Shown: positions 47,418-59,963 of the stretch, in pieces
Position numbering within the stretch: the stretch's first letter is position 1
Layout: every line of letters starts with the position of its first letter
Assembly: GCA_947179155.2 (NCBI GenBank)
Contig: OX359273.1
Span: 46,242,523-46,306,522 of the forward strand
Source of the DNA: Hedera helix
Lineage: Eukaryota; Streptophyta; Magnoliopsida; Apiales; Araliaceae
Direction: 5' to 3'
Length of the DNA stretch: 64,000 nucleotides
Position numbers and translations under genes: made by a program
The notes under the pieces: model-generated
The model's input: only the letters and a program-made list of their open reading frames with translations
What the model was told of the DNA's origin: nothing
Database searches by the model: none

Positions 47418-49932
47418 GTTTAGAATTTTTTATACGAAAAAGTCCGGAAATTAAATAAGCAAAAGTGTATGCTAGCTAGGTTGATATTTAAAACAAAAGA
47501 TCGATCAAAGGTAAACTAGTGATCAAGCACTCAAGCTCAACTCCATAAAATCAAAATTGCGCAGACAATGGTATTGCATGAAACATTAATTCATAAAGTA
47601 GTATTGATTTATTAGCAATTAGCTTGTCTAAATTCTAATGATGTGTGAATCGTTCATCTAACTCAAAAGAATTTAGTTTCGAGTTACATTTAAAATCGAT
47701 CGATGTTCGGTGAAAACTCTACGTCCTACTTACAATTTGCAAAAAGATTTATGAGTTTTACCTCTAACATATATAGGTGCGGTGGGATTCTTTCATCTAC
47801 GTGGTTGCTGTAAGCAAATGGGAGCTTAAAATACTTCACCTATTTTTTTTTACACAAGATTTCTTTTTTATGTAAAATGCAACTCTCTAATATATATATA
47901 CACAAAATTACAGATACAACTTAGTTTTCAAGTAAATTGTTTATTTTAATTAGACTCGCTAGAATCTATTTACCATTGTGTTGTTGGTCCGTCTGTCAAT
48001 GCATGACATGGCACGGGACGGGGTGTAAGAAGTTTGGTAATAGCATGGAGTATATTATGAGTAGATATATGGATAGGCATGGAATAGGTGGTTGAACACC
48101 ATGATTGAGGAAAGTTGGCCTGCGTGGTGGTTGTTGGGGAGAGAGATAGAAGACGCGGGGAAGGCGCTGACACATTAGAGAGTGAGATCTGAGAATCAAC
48201 AGCCACAGGGGAAGCCCCCACGCCTCTCTCTGCGGAACTCATATATTCAATCAATCAATGAATGCCTCCTCATCAACAACCATACACTAGTACTATATTA
48301 CAGTAACTCCGATGAGTATTATATATTTTTGCTTCTCTTTCTTTCTGTTTATGTTGTGGGGATTCTCTCTCTCTCTCTTCTTTTTTTTTGGGTTATGAAA
48401 CTGAGAGAGACTTTCGCTCCCTCCTCCCCTCTCTGGCATGACCCTTTGCCCTTTGGGGTGAAATCCCATGTAATAAGAGATGCTCTTTGTCGGCTCTCTT
48501 TCTGGTCCACCATTACTACTACTTCTACCATTGCTATATATACGCCTCTACAAACATCCTTAATTAAGCATCATCCATCATCATACATACCACCACCGTG
48601 AATTAATTCCAGCCGGCCGGTCAACGTACTTTATGCTTTAGAATATGCATGGACCTAATTACACCTTCTTTTTTTTGATAATTTGTCCTACCTAATTGCA
48701 CCTAACTAATGTTAATGGAGAAGTTAGATACCATTTCATGCAGGAAATGTATACTAGTAGTAATCTATCTAAACAGTAACTGTAAATAAGTAACTAAATT
48801 GTACTTGATAACTATACATAACATGGATAGATATATGATGACACAATGGACGAAGATTTGGACTCAATTATTACGTGCAATGTATAATTGTTAATACATA
48901 TGGTAATTAATGCCATGTAAGACGTAGTTTGTGCTTAAATATATATATATGAAGGAAGGTAAAAAAAACTTAGAAAATCAACTCTTTTAATTTCTTGTTA
49001 ATTAATTTTATAAAAGATGGAATAAGATTATTGCATATGAATGAAGGAATAATATTATTGCAGCGATAAAAGATCAAATGTACACCCAAAAGTGTGAAAG
49101 ATTGTTAAGACTGAGATCTACCGGGTTTGATTTTTTTCTTCTTCTTTTTTTTTAGTATATATTATTATTAGACATTATTTCACTTGTATTCATACCCATA
49201 TATATATATAGAATATAAGCTTTACTTAGTATTGTACAATACGTGGACTAAATAATATTCTTTTCAAGATGAGAGCATTCAAAAAAAAGAGAGAAGAAGT
49301 TAGATCAGTTGTTGATATAATTAATTGCAACACAACACTGATAATGATGCCACTACCAGCAAAACGACCCTTAATTTGTACGTCACCATTGAATTGACTT
49401 ATATGAATACTACTACTAACTAATACGTAATACTAGTATTATATTTAGGACACGCACTCAATTGGAGTAAATTTCATTTGGAGAAAGTAAGAGGGCGAGA
49501 TGAGAATTGACCAATTAATGAATATTGTTTAGATTCTCATTCAATAAGATTGAAGCTTGACAGTACAATCCATGCCACTCTTTAATCGAATTGTAAATAT
49601 TGAAAAAATACTACTCTTTCTTTTGGAGATGGATGAATTAATTAAGCATGTTTATAATTTTTCCAAGTACTTGTCTAGAAATATTTTTTCAGTTTTCTCA
49701 GGAAATACAATTTCTAGACAACTTATGTAGAGCCGCTGACAGTAGTGGCAGAGATTGAAAGCATCCTATGTTCACATGACTAACTACTAGTTAGCTAGCT
49801 AATTAAACAACTTATAAAATGCGATTTATTAGATCTCATATTTACTTCTTATCTATTTTAATTTCTGCTCAAGACCAGCGTTTAATTTGGAGGATTTGGA
49901 ACTCCTAGCTAGCTAGATTGATCATATCAATA

Positions 49933-50865
49933 CACTACAAAAAAATAGCCTTTTGTGATAACTCAAATTTATCACATAAATTCAAAAAATCATCATAAAA
50001 GATTTTTATGATGACTTTAGTCGTTACGGATGTCATCTTGTATACCTCATCATGAAAGTCTTTTGTAATGATTTTGACAATCATGCAAATGCTTAGTATT
50101 TTTGTGATGATTAATACAATCACATTTACACGTAATCTATTGTGATTGTCAAAGTCATCACAAAAAAAAAAAAAAAAAACGACTTTAAGAATCAAAAGTA
50201 AAAATGTGAATCTTTTTTTATGAAAAATTTAATCACTATATTAATTATATCAGAGTATTACCACTACACTGAAGCCCAGATCATGATTATAATTTTAAAA
50301 CTAAATATAAAAGAAAACATATGTGAGTTGACTTACTAAACAAAATTAGTCTCACATAAGATTTGGGGATTGCAATGGCAGTCACAAATACTCTATAATG
50401 ATAGTAAAATTAGTCATCACTGAAAGTCACCATATATTTTATTGTTTTGTGATGGCTTAAAAATTTCATCACAAAATACCTTTTTTTTGTAATTACAAAT
50501 AAACGTCATCACAAAAATTTATCTTTTCTAATGATTGTTATGACCGTCATAAAATATTTTTTTTGATTATTTTTTTCATTAAAATATTGGTGATAACTTA
50601 AATGCAATCACGAAAAGAGTATATCCATAAGTGATGGCTTAGTGCGTCACAAAGAAAAAAAATTATTTTGCGTGAAAATTTTAGTGATTGACATGACCAT
50701 CACAATTATAATACATTGATGGCAAAATTAGTCATCACTAAGAACTATCATATATACTATTATTTTGTAATTGCTCAAAAAGTCCATCGTAGATTACTAT
50801 CTTTTGTGATTATTTTTAAAAACTGTCACAAAGTTCCATCACGTATTCTTATTTTTCTAATAGAG
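49933..50865. mobile_element. Non-autonomous CACTA (En/Spm) element
   Basis: The left terminus is CACTACAAAAAAATAGCC. The right terminus reads inward on the minus strand as CTCTATTAGAAAAATAAG, a degraded form of the same TIR. Both sides carry the 3-bp target duplication ATA (49930-49932 and 50866-50868), as expected for CACTA elements. Inside are many TTTTGTGAT / ATCACAAAA subterminal repeats in both orientations, the usual transposase-binding arrangement. At 933 bp and with no transposase frame, it is a deletion derivative mobilised in trans. Confidence 0.8.
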
Positions 50866-52959
50866 ATATTCCTATTATATAAAGACATAATCTTCGTTGC
50901 TGTCCTGACGTTTGTGTTATTATTATATATATTTGACGGACTCCAAAGATCTTGAAACTTGAATTTAAAACTTTTGCAATTTGAAGTTCACATGCTTTCT
51001 TGAATTTGAAGCAATTAAGCACAATCAATCAAGCATCATCTATAGACTTCGTTCCTAGTTTTATATATTTTGTTTTTTTTAAAAAAAAATTAAACTAATT
51101 AGTATTATATATACTGCACCATGTAAGAAGTAAACCCATGGAGGGCTGGACCAGTTGGAAAAGAATGCAAAAATTAAATTAAGTCCCATGTGATGGGCAC
51201 ACAAATATATATTAGATAGCATGGAATCTAACATATAATGAATGCTGCATGTTTCTACTTTCTCACAAGCCCACGCTTTCCGATTTAAGTCGGGTATCTA
51301 ATTTGCTTATTCTCCTGGGCTTTAATTAAAAGTTTTTAATTAATTCTTAAGCTTGCATTAAATTAAGCAGGGTACACATTATTTTATAGATTAGGACTAA
51401 GCTAACGACAAAAAAATGAGGGGTGCATGTGGTTGATGCTGATCAGTTTGGAATCATGCCAATCATCGGTTAATTACCACTCCTAATTTGCTTGCATCGC
51501 ATTAATATCACTCTCCTTGCACAATTATCCACGGATACCAGCAATGACCTTGGGTTGTCTGCTAATGCTCTATTATTTTTCATCTTAATGGAGTTATAAA
51601 ATACACTTAACTTGGTTGCTTATACGAATATATAAAATTCCGAGCTAATATCAAAAGTATTTTGAGAATATAATATTATCTTTAAAAGTTATCGTTTTAA
51701 AAATACATTTGAAATTTTAGAAACAGAGCGAATGTATAATTATAATACTGACTATATTATAATACTGGCTAAATTTTAGATCACGTGAAAACATTATTTT
51801 CTCATGTGGAAATATCGGTTCCCATAAATTAGAGGAGAGAACAAAATACCTAATGAAGTTAAAAGTTGATTGTTGTTGATGTATGAAGGATTAATAAGAC
51901 TCTTGGCTCTTCTGGTGTCGCCTAGGTAGATATATGTATAATATCCAGTTTATGGGGACAGATTAGAGTTATTAAATTAAAAACAAAATATTTATATTGA
52001 ACACTGATAATATATTATTTGCATATTAATTAATTCAAGACAGAAATAGTCCTCCGATCCTTCTAAAATTATTGATCCGTTCTTGAGTTCTAAGCAACAT
52101 AAATAAGCATATATTTGTCCTTTAAGAAGTTTGGTTGAGAGCTACCTTAAATTAAGAGCAATATGTTTCATGTTTCCCTTTTAATATTGTGCTCCCGCTT
52201 AGCCAGTTAAAAGGGAAATTAGAATTTAGAGCCGCATGCAAACTTTATTTTATTTTATTTTTTGACAAACCCTAATAATAATACCGTAGAAAGATATGAA
52301 TTACGAATACATACTCTATCCAATACGAAATCTCAATTACAAACTTTCATGAGCTGAATAGAAAAATAAAAGCTTTTTTTACAAGTTGAAGGCCCAAGTC
52401 TAATGATTACACGAAAATATAATTGTCGCCCTCAAGAGTGGCCTCCCAACGTCTGATCGTATGGTTTGATGTTATTAAGGTGGAGCGATTTGGAAACAGA
52501 AGGTCCTTTGAATTTATTAATACCTCAATCTCATCAATCAATTATTATATTATATAATTAAAAGTATAAGTTTGGTTTGATTTCACAAATTTTTATTTTA
52601 AATTTTTTATTTATATTAACATAAATACTATTTAAATCTATATCAATAAAATAATATTTAAATTTAAAAATATTTCTATCTCTTTCTATTCAAATCTCTG
52701 TGAGTATTATACAAATTTATAATAAATAAATATATATTATCTAAATTTATAAAGCTAAAAAAAACCAACCAACCTCTAATAGAAAAAGTACCTTCTAAAA
52801 GAATTTTTATTTTCAATTTATCATAATTGTTTAGAATATAAAACAATATCCTATATATTACCTAAATTTGTTAAAACTTGAAATTATACAAAATCACATA
52901 ATTAATTGCGAATTAGTTGATATATGAATTTTTTATAAATATAATAACTATAAAATATA

Positions 52960-53305
52960 TGTTACGTTTGTTTGTAAAAAATATATTTAAAATTGAACTA
53001 TTTATATTAATTTAACATTATTTTATATTATTTTATCTCGTAGTAGAGGATTAATAGTCCTTTAAATAGTCCTATGGACTATTTTTTATCATTCTTAAAA
53101 CTATTTATAAGAGATTATAAAATCTCATGATGAATGTGAGGTTAATAGTCCTCCTCATTTTAAGTTATTAAATAGTTTTATAGAACTAATTGTCCAACAT
53201 TAAAGGACTAATAATCTTTTGTTATAGAATAAAATAGTCCAAAATAATATTAAATTAATATAAATAGATCAATTTCAAATATATATTTTTCAAACAAACA
53301 TAATC
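52960..53305. mobile_element. MITE-like element with long inverted terminal repeats
   Basis: The ends read TTACGTTTGTTTG and CAAACAAACATAA. Inverted similarity extends inward for roughly 90 bp, for example TATTAATTTAACATTATTTT versus AATAATATTAAATTAATA. The centre has repeated AATAGTCC / GGACTATT blocks. No coding frame. It shares the GTTTGTTTG end motif with the element at 1950-2243. Confidence 0.6.
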
Positions 53306-53678
53306 TAGTGTTAATGAGGCAGGCTTCTAGGAGTAAACCAAACCAACCTAACTGACTAGTTCTTGTGCTGGCTGTTTGGTGGATTGAGCTGTAAACACTG
53401 AAGAGATGGAGCCAGGCTTATGGCTGGGCTAAATGGTTCTTGCCTTCTTGGATTACATAGAGCTTCATTGCTGCTCCCCCTGCTTTTGATAGAAACCTGC
53501 AATAATCGAGCAAAGAATGTCCCTTTCCCTTCCTTTTTTGGTTAAATATTTTATTCTTTACTTTAATTTTATCTTTTAAGAAAATGTATTATAAATATTT
53601 GTGTGCGTGACAAGAAGATGATTCACATTTCACGAATATGATTGAATGTGCTAGTTTTTGTTACATTTTTTGAATTTA

Positions 53679-53920
53679 CTCCGTTCTAAAATATAATATT
53701 AGTATTAAATTTTTAAAGTCAATTTATAATTTTTTAAACTCAAAATTAACATAAATTCCTATGATTTTAGTCAATATAACGATAAATGTCATAAACTCCC
53801 TAAAAAATATTACACATTGTAAAATTTATTATTTTAAAATTTGTAATAAATCATCTTGAGAATGTCTACCATTGACTTTTAAAAGTCAATAATTATTTTA
53901 TAAATTGAAACACAAGAAAT
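53679..53920. mobile_element. Decayed Stowaway-type MITE
   Basis: Begins CTCCGTTCTAAAATATAATA after a TA. It carries ACTTTTAAAAGTCAATAATT near its right end, like the element at 31701-31958, and ends AAATTGAAACACAAGAAAT before AT-rich sequence. It has diverged more than the intronic copy. Confidence 0.6.
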
Positions 53921-54311
53921 ATATCCTAATACATAGACATATCTTAATCACAGGATTGCTGATTTCTTATATTATGCACCCAAAATTATTTATTTTAAGA
54001 AATGGTATCAATATACTATATAATTTTTCTCTAGAAAGCTAGATCCACCATAGTAGTCAACTCATTCCTTAAAAACATGAAGTATTACAGAACTCTAGTT
54101 ACTCCAGTCCTGAGTCTTTGAAGCGTTGGAACTTGTATCATGTACAGAAATTCATGCAAACAAACTCGACAAGAGACCAAATGCAACATTGTGTCACTCT
54201 TGTGTAGGCTTACGGAGGATGCCTATAACAACATTTCTCCATAAAGTGAAAAAGTAACAACTGCAGTTAAGTTAGGCTTAGAAGAATTACATCAATGGTG
54301 AATCAATGCAG

Positions 54312-57300
54312 TTAGTTTTCAACAAATCCAGGTTTAGAAATTAAAGAACGAAGTTCTTGGGCTTTTTCACTATTGAAACCAAGGGTAGCCAGTATCTTGT
54401 AACCAGGCGATTCCTCTTCAGACCATACTCCAAGAAGCAGATGCAAAGTTGTGATTTCCCCGTCCTCACCTGCATTTATAAACAAAATTAAACATCAAGT
54501 ACGTTACATATTAAAATCATAACATATTGTCATGGCATTTCATCATAATTTATATTTGGTTTGCTAAAGATGGTACTGTAAGAATATTGATCACACAAAT
54601 TTGAAGTGAAAAAGTCGCATCACATGCTATTTTGGTAACAGTGCACAAACTATTATCCAGTATAATGCACATTACATCCATTTCCTAATGTAACAAAACT
54701 GACAAAATAGGACTATGAGCAAAAGTACTAATTTACATAGGGCAACCCAACCATCTAAAATATCAGTACGGTGTAACTATTAACTACCCACTTGAAATAC
54801 ACTCCTAGTACGTTGATGTTAACCTGAAGAAAAAACCGGCAAGTGTTTGTTTTCTCTGACCGCTTAACAATTATGACAGAGATGCAAAGGTAAGAAATTT
54901 ATTTTAAATGCAATTCCCCTTAAATATACTAAATATTACTTTCTTAGTTATGCTGTAGAAATTACATTACGCAAGTCATAAAGTAATTGTTTCATTACAT
55001 TTTTTTATGATGAAATGAAAAATAACAAAACTACCTTAATACGACTACCTAATGATCTAATACACTACCGAACACCAAAAATGTCATTAGCATGTGAAAA
55101 GTCATTCAGTAATGACCATATAACATTGATGTGACCCGAACTTAACTACTCCCGGATGAGAAGGTAAGAAATTCTATTATGCACAACAGATATACAAATA
55201 AGATTATGGTTTAAAGATTTCTAGAGTAGAATCAGGCTTTGTGTTGTGGAGTAAGGGGACTATTAACACCACTGCAGGTATATGATATGATGGTTAATAA
55301 CAGCTTTGGTATTTTTCAGTTAAATCATTTTTTTGTGGCAGTTAGTTTTTCCCATCAGAGATTACGTTATTATTATTTATTTATTTTGTTTGGTACAGAG
55401 GAAATATATAAAATAATTGTTAATAATGTCTCTCAAAGGCCACACCACTCACCAAAACCAGACCATTGCATAATTAAAACGCACCATGAATCCACCATTT
55501 ACTCTGCATTATCATCACGCACTATAAATCTACCACTAGTTACACTATCTCCAGTATAACCTTAGTTGCCTGTCAGAAAAAAGCCCCTTTTTAAGGAAAT
55601 GGTTAAACTTGGAATGCAGCCAAAATATATTTGTCCTGTTTCTAGTGCACACAATACTCATATTTCCTTGAGGTAAAAAAAAACTTTTATTTAGAGACAA
55701 ATCCATTATCCTTCGTACTTGATCATTACTTCAACGAAAAATCCTAGATTGGAAGAAAAACCAGTACTCTTAATCAATCCTATGCCATCTTCACCCCAAC
55801 TTGCTCCACAGAGCTGGCCTGCAAACTTTCTCCACAGAGCTGGCCTACAGTTCCATTGGAGGCAATGAATTTGATGTGGTTTGCTAGGATTGCCGTCACC
55901 ACTGCATTTCTTGGCCGGCTTGAAGAGCTTCAGTTGGTCGGTGGCACACTTGGCTTCACATTTGCAAATGTCACTGGGTTCTCTGTCTTGAACGGGCTCT
56001 GTAGTGCCATGGAAGTAATATGCGGGTAGGCTTTTAGCGCTAAAAACTTTAGACTCCTACATAAGACCCTCGTCATCTCTTTCTTGTGGCTTTATGTTGA
56101 TAAGATCCTTCTCCAATTTGGCCGACGAGAAGATATTTCCATAGTTGCAAAGAAATATCTCTTTTATCTGCTTCCGGATTTGGTAATTAGGTCATTCCTA
56201 AGCCCTCTTAAAGAATACTTGAACTCACAAAGCCTAACAATCCCAATTATGTTACGCTTGGCTCTAGCAGTAGCTACTTACTTTCAAAAGCCAAAGGTCT
56301 TGAGGGGGTTTCAATGGCTGTCTGGATTAGTGATTTAATAGTTGTTATTCTACTCACCATTTATGCATTGATAGCAGAATGTAGAAACACTGAAACAGAG
56401 AGATATGGAATGAAGGAGGGTGGTGGGAACAAGGAGTCCGCGACTGGATAAGGTTCCTCAAACTTTCTGGGCCATGTTGCCTCACCGCCTGCCTTGAATG
56501 GTGGTGCTACAAGATCCTAGTCTTGCTAACCGGGAGGCTTTCGAATGCCAAACAAGCAGTTGGGGTGTTAGCAATTGTACTAAACTTTGACTACTTGCTT
56601 TACTCTGTCAATATCTCACTGGCAACAAGTGTATCCATTCATGTTTCAAATGAGCTTGGCACAAACCAACCAGGACCTACCCATCAATCAGCGTGTGTCA
56701 TTGGCAGCAAGACTGTCTTTAGCTGCATCGGCAGTGTGCTGACAGTAGCAGCCAGAGGAACTTGGGAACCTTTCTTCTCCCATGAAAAGAGAATTATAAG
56801 AGGTGTAAAGAATACGATGTTGTTAATGACTTTGGTAAAAGTCATAAATTTCCCATTAGTTGTTTGTGGAGGAATAGTGCGTGGAACAGGTAGACCATGG
56901 TTCGGAATGTATGCCAATCTCTGCGGGTTCTACTTGCTGGCGTTGCCCTTGGGAATGTTTCTAGCTTTTAAGGCCCATCTTGGGCTTGGGATAGGATTCT
57001 TGGGTGGGAACAGTTTCTTGCTTGATTTTGTTATTGGTGGCCATTGCAAGTATTGACTGGGTTGAAGAAGCTGGCAAGGAACAAATACTTACCTCTTGAA
57101 TGGAAGAGGCTGTTAACGACGATGGAGATCACACAAACTAGAAAACTGTCGAGATGATTGCACTGCTACAATAAATTGTATAGCAACAGCAGGCTTAACA
57201 CTCTACTACAATAAACTGCGGACCTAAGGTTCAAGGGCAAGAAATTCTTGTACAATTCAATTATCACCAACAATGCATACAAGTGAGTGCAGCTACACAC

Positions 57301-59008
57301 TATATCTCTAAAGGTGTATTCAAAAGGTGTCGAAGATTTGCAATATGAAATTACTCCTGAATCAAAATTAACTTTCTTTCTTCTTCATCAAATAAGTTTT
57401 AAATTTTACCTTCCATCAAGGTACAATAATTAGTTATCCTTTAATCTATTTTTGCCAACACAAGTTATCCTCTTTAAAATTAGTTGAAAATGCTAGTTAT
57501 ATTATTGATCCTCTATCCATTCCTACAAGAGAATATAATAAGCTTACAAGACATACAAAAAAGAACTTCTAGCACACCAAAAAAGGATTAATTGAGCTAG
57601 TTAATCTTACCATATTTTAACTTTTCATCAATAGCCCAATCAAGAGCCCTTTGAGCTGCTTCAGTTAGGGGAGGATGCTCAGGACTGAAGTAATACATGT
57701 CGGCTTTTCCGAGCAACTTGACAGTTTCTTCACGCACTTTGAGAAGTGTGATCCTATTTGCCCGCAAAACTTTTGAAGCCTGATTTGTTCCTGACAATAC
57801 AGAAGAAGGTTAAGATTAAGGATTGCTTCATATTGATATGTATAGTCATATGTCATAAACACATCCCTCTTCCCCTAATGAAAACAAAGAAAGAAGAAAG
57901 AAAGAGAAGATGCAAGAATCAATATTAGTTTTATTTGAACATATATATTTGACTTCATTAGTCTGTGTCTGAATAGAATAATTAATCCTCGTTGGGGGAC
58001 TTGGAATAGAAACTATGAATTTCAAAACTTGACACCTCAACTTTGCTTCTTTTTTCTATCTCTGACATTGTTATATGTGAAAACTGTAATTCTGGTGCTC
58101 ACTTTCTTTGTTGGAAAAGCTGGCATGTCCTCTAGAAAGTGTGTAAAAAGATTTTTCATACTCTCCATATAAATATGAAACTTGGGACAGATCTACTACT
58201 AATCTCTCATACAGTGCATAATGAACGACAATAGCATGATTTTATTATGAAATAAAACAGTTTCTTCCATTTGGTACTGTGCACAGCTGAAAGGGAACAC
58301 GTAATATAGTCAGTCACACTTACACTACGTGAATGTTAACACTTAGAAGATACTGAACCCTCCCTCACCTCTATGTCTCCCCTCCTTCTATCTGGAACAT
58401 CTTTTAAATAACATCCAAGTTGCACAACATGGCAATCCTCCAATTCACTCAGAACTTGGCATATCATTATAAGGTTTGGAAGCCTTTTTAGTTGTCTTTT
58501 AAACAAAAAGCTCTGTGTCATCCAACTAAATCCTCTCTCGAATCTTCAAGAAATCATCATATTTTATACATTGTTGCCTTCAATGTCCTAGAAGGAAAGA
58601 CTAATGAGTTATTAGTCAACTTCTTGAGACAATGTCAATCCAATACAAGTTCTCTGTCTTTCCACCTTCAATGCCATGCTTGCAATTCCAATGGTTTAAG
58701 CCAAAAGATTGCAAAAATGGGTAATGTAGCGAGTCTAGTGACACCATGTGTGTTACCAAGGGAAGCAGTACAACGGTTGCTGCATCACCAATACCTGACA
58801 TTGGAAAGTTCCAGCATCCATCTAGTACCAGTTTGTGCACCAACTTCGTGAAAAGCTAAAGAACTGTATATATACACGTGTGTGTATGCATGAATGTGCG
58901 TGCGTGTGTGTCTATATAATGCTCTATAAAATTGGACGCAAGTTGGACCTTGAGTCCTTGTCCTTGCAGGAGGTTGTAAAACTTTGTGTACGGTCAAAGA
59001 AAAGATAC

Positions 59009-59058
<50 letters not shown>

Positions 59059-59676
59059 TCAATATAATTGGACACAATTTGATCCTTGGGTCCTTATCCT
59101 TGCGGGAGGCTGTACTATATAGCTTGTTCATATCGCAATTTCGTTCTCCAAATAAGGGGAAGAAAATTATATCTTTTTTTGGCTTCTTGTTACATTAATT
59201 TTACCTATTTGTAGGCAGATTCCTTGGTAAACTATGATCAAGCTTCGGTCAACTACTAGTTGCAACTACGACTATACACAATGTGCATTATGCAGATAGA
59301 GACATATCCAAGTAACACACGAAATTATATAGGAAGGCAAAATGAAACTAACCCTCAATCAAAAATCCCATAATAAATGCTTCTGTCCCAGTAGTTCCAT
59401 ACTTGAGTTTTCTAGCCTCCAATTCTCCCATAGCAAATGACTTTATCACCTTCGAAGACCATCTAAATTTCAGTCAACCAAGTTCAGTTATCATAATCCC
59501 CATTGACCCAAAAAAAACAAAACATCAAACCAAATGCAATATAAAAACATTCAATTAATTCAAGAAAACTCACTTGGGAACCTTCTCAGTAGAAGAAACC
59601 CTCTCTGGCTTTCTGCAGATTACATCGTAAAGATAAAAACTTTATGGCCTAAATCCTCTTCAGATGAAAACGCTTA

Positions 59677-59728
<52 letters not shown>

Positions 59729-59963
59729 CTTACGCAGTTGGGAGGCTAAACACAACAGTGGCCGTGATAGGTAAGTATTTAGGAAGTACAGGTCTGAGAA
59801 TTGAGGAGCGAAGGGAGAGCATTGAGGTGCCTAGCCACGGACTCTTTAAACTCTGGGGTTTAGCACTTTGAGTTCGAGTTGAAGAAAACGGGTGGGTTTT
59901 TCTGCAATCGGGTTGCGGAGCTTGGGTGGAATTTGGGGGCTTGGAGAAAGATTGAGCAGCCAT
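54312..59963 (-). CDS. CLPT2: Plastid Clp protease accessory subunit ClpT (CLPT1/CLPT2 type)
   Basis: Five exons (59963-59734, 59612-59574, 59462-59353, 57790-57611, 54469-54312) join in phase to 238 aa, the usual CLPT length. The first 60 or so residues are Ser/Pro/Lys/Arg-rich, a likely transit peptide (MAAQSFSKPPNSTQ). The mature part is a Clp N-like fold. It includes KWSSKVIKSFAMGELEARKL, YGTTGTEAFIMGFLIEGTN, SKVLRANRITLLKVREETV, HPPLTEAAQRALDWAIDEKL and GEITTLHLLLGVW. ClpT proteins bind the chloroplast ClpP/R core and help its assembly. The start has a good context (AAATGGC) and is the first Met of the transit peptide. Intron 4 (54470-57610) contains an antisense MATE pseudogene; intron 3 (57791-59352) has a local duplication and an (AT)n tract. 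The CLPT2 name rests on remembered synteny with At4g12060. Confidence 0.93.
55790..57100 (+). pseudogene. MATE (DETOXIFICATION) transporter pseudogene inside CLPT intron 4
   Basis: A continuous stretch resembles the intronless DTX48-51 branch of plant MATE efflux proteins, split over frames. Blocks in order: NLMWFARIAVTTAFLGR and LGFTFANVTGFSVLNGLCSA (about 55865-56025), LWLYVDKILLQFG and YLLPDLVIRSFLSPLKEYLN (about 56080-56230), WISDLIVVILLTIYAL (about 56322-56370), LTGRLSNAKQAVGVLAI (from 56526), SIHVSNELGTNQPGP, GGIVRGTGRP and WVEEAGK (about 57056). Several frame changes, the start codon region broken by a duplicated 17-mer (CTCCACAGAGCTGGCCT) and a late frameshift near 57030 show it is not functional. 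The branch is naturally intronless, so lack of introns does not prove retroposition. It lies antisense to CLPT and would be removed with the intron. Confidence 0.85.
58922..59118. repeat. Local duplication with (AT)n in CLPT intron 3
   Basis: Two similar units, about 58920-58982 (TTGGACCTTGAGTCCTTGTC core) and 59060-59118 (TTGATCCTTGGGTCCTTATC core), lie in direct orientation. They are separated by about 75 bp that includes the (AT)n tract at 59021-59056. The duplication may predate the microsatellite expansion. Confidence 0.65.
59680..59724. repeat. (AT)n microsatellite in CLPT intron 1
   Basis: About 44 bp of AT dinucleotides only 10 bp from the exon 1 donor of CLPT (minus strand), inside a 121-bp intron. 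Confidence 0.9.

Larger units (their letters stand above)
45801..49932. other. Intergenic, no gene seen
   Basis: Upstream space of the AHL gene. It holds a roughly 60-bp (AT)n at 46502-46561, a fold-back repeat at 47271-47417 and CT-rich sequence at 48360-48440. A 139-codon + strand frame at 48182-48601 has low-complexity composition and no family resemblance, so I do not call it. Confidence 0.6.
50869..54311. other. Intergenic with two MITE-like elements
   Basis: No gene seen. It contains a long-TIR element at 52960-53305 and a decayed Stowaway MITE at 53679-53920. The part nearest 54311 is the probable CLPT 3' UTR. Confidence 0.6.

Noticed and set aside
48182..48601. 139-codon + strand ORF
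   Set aside because: CT-rich low-complexity sequence with no recognisable domain, no homologue I know and no intron/exon context.
55239..55559. 106-codon + strand ORF
   Set aside because: Upstream of the MATE pseudogene within CLPT intron 4, with no MATE or other domain; composition like intron sequence.
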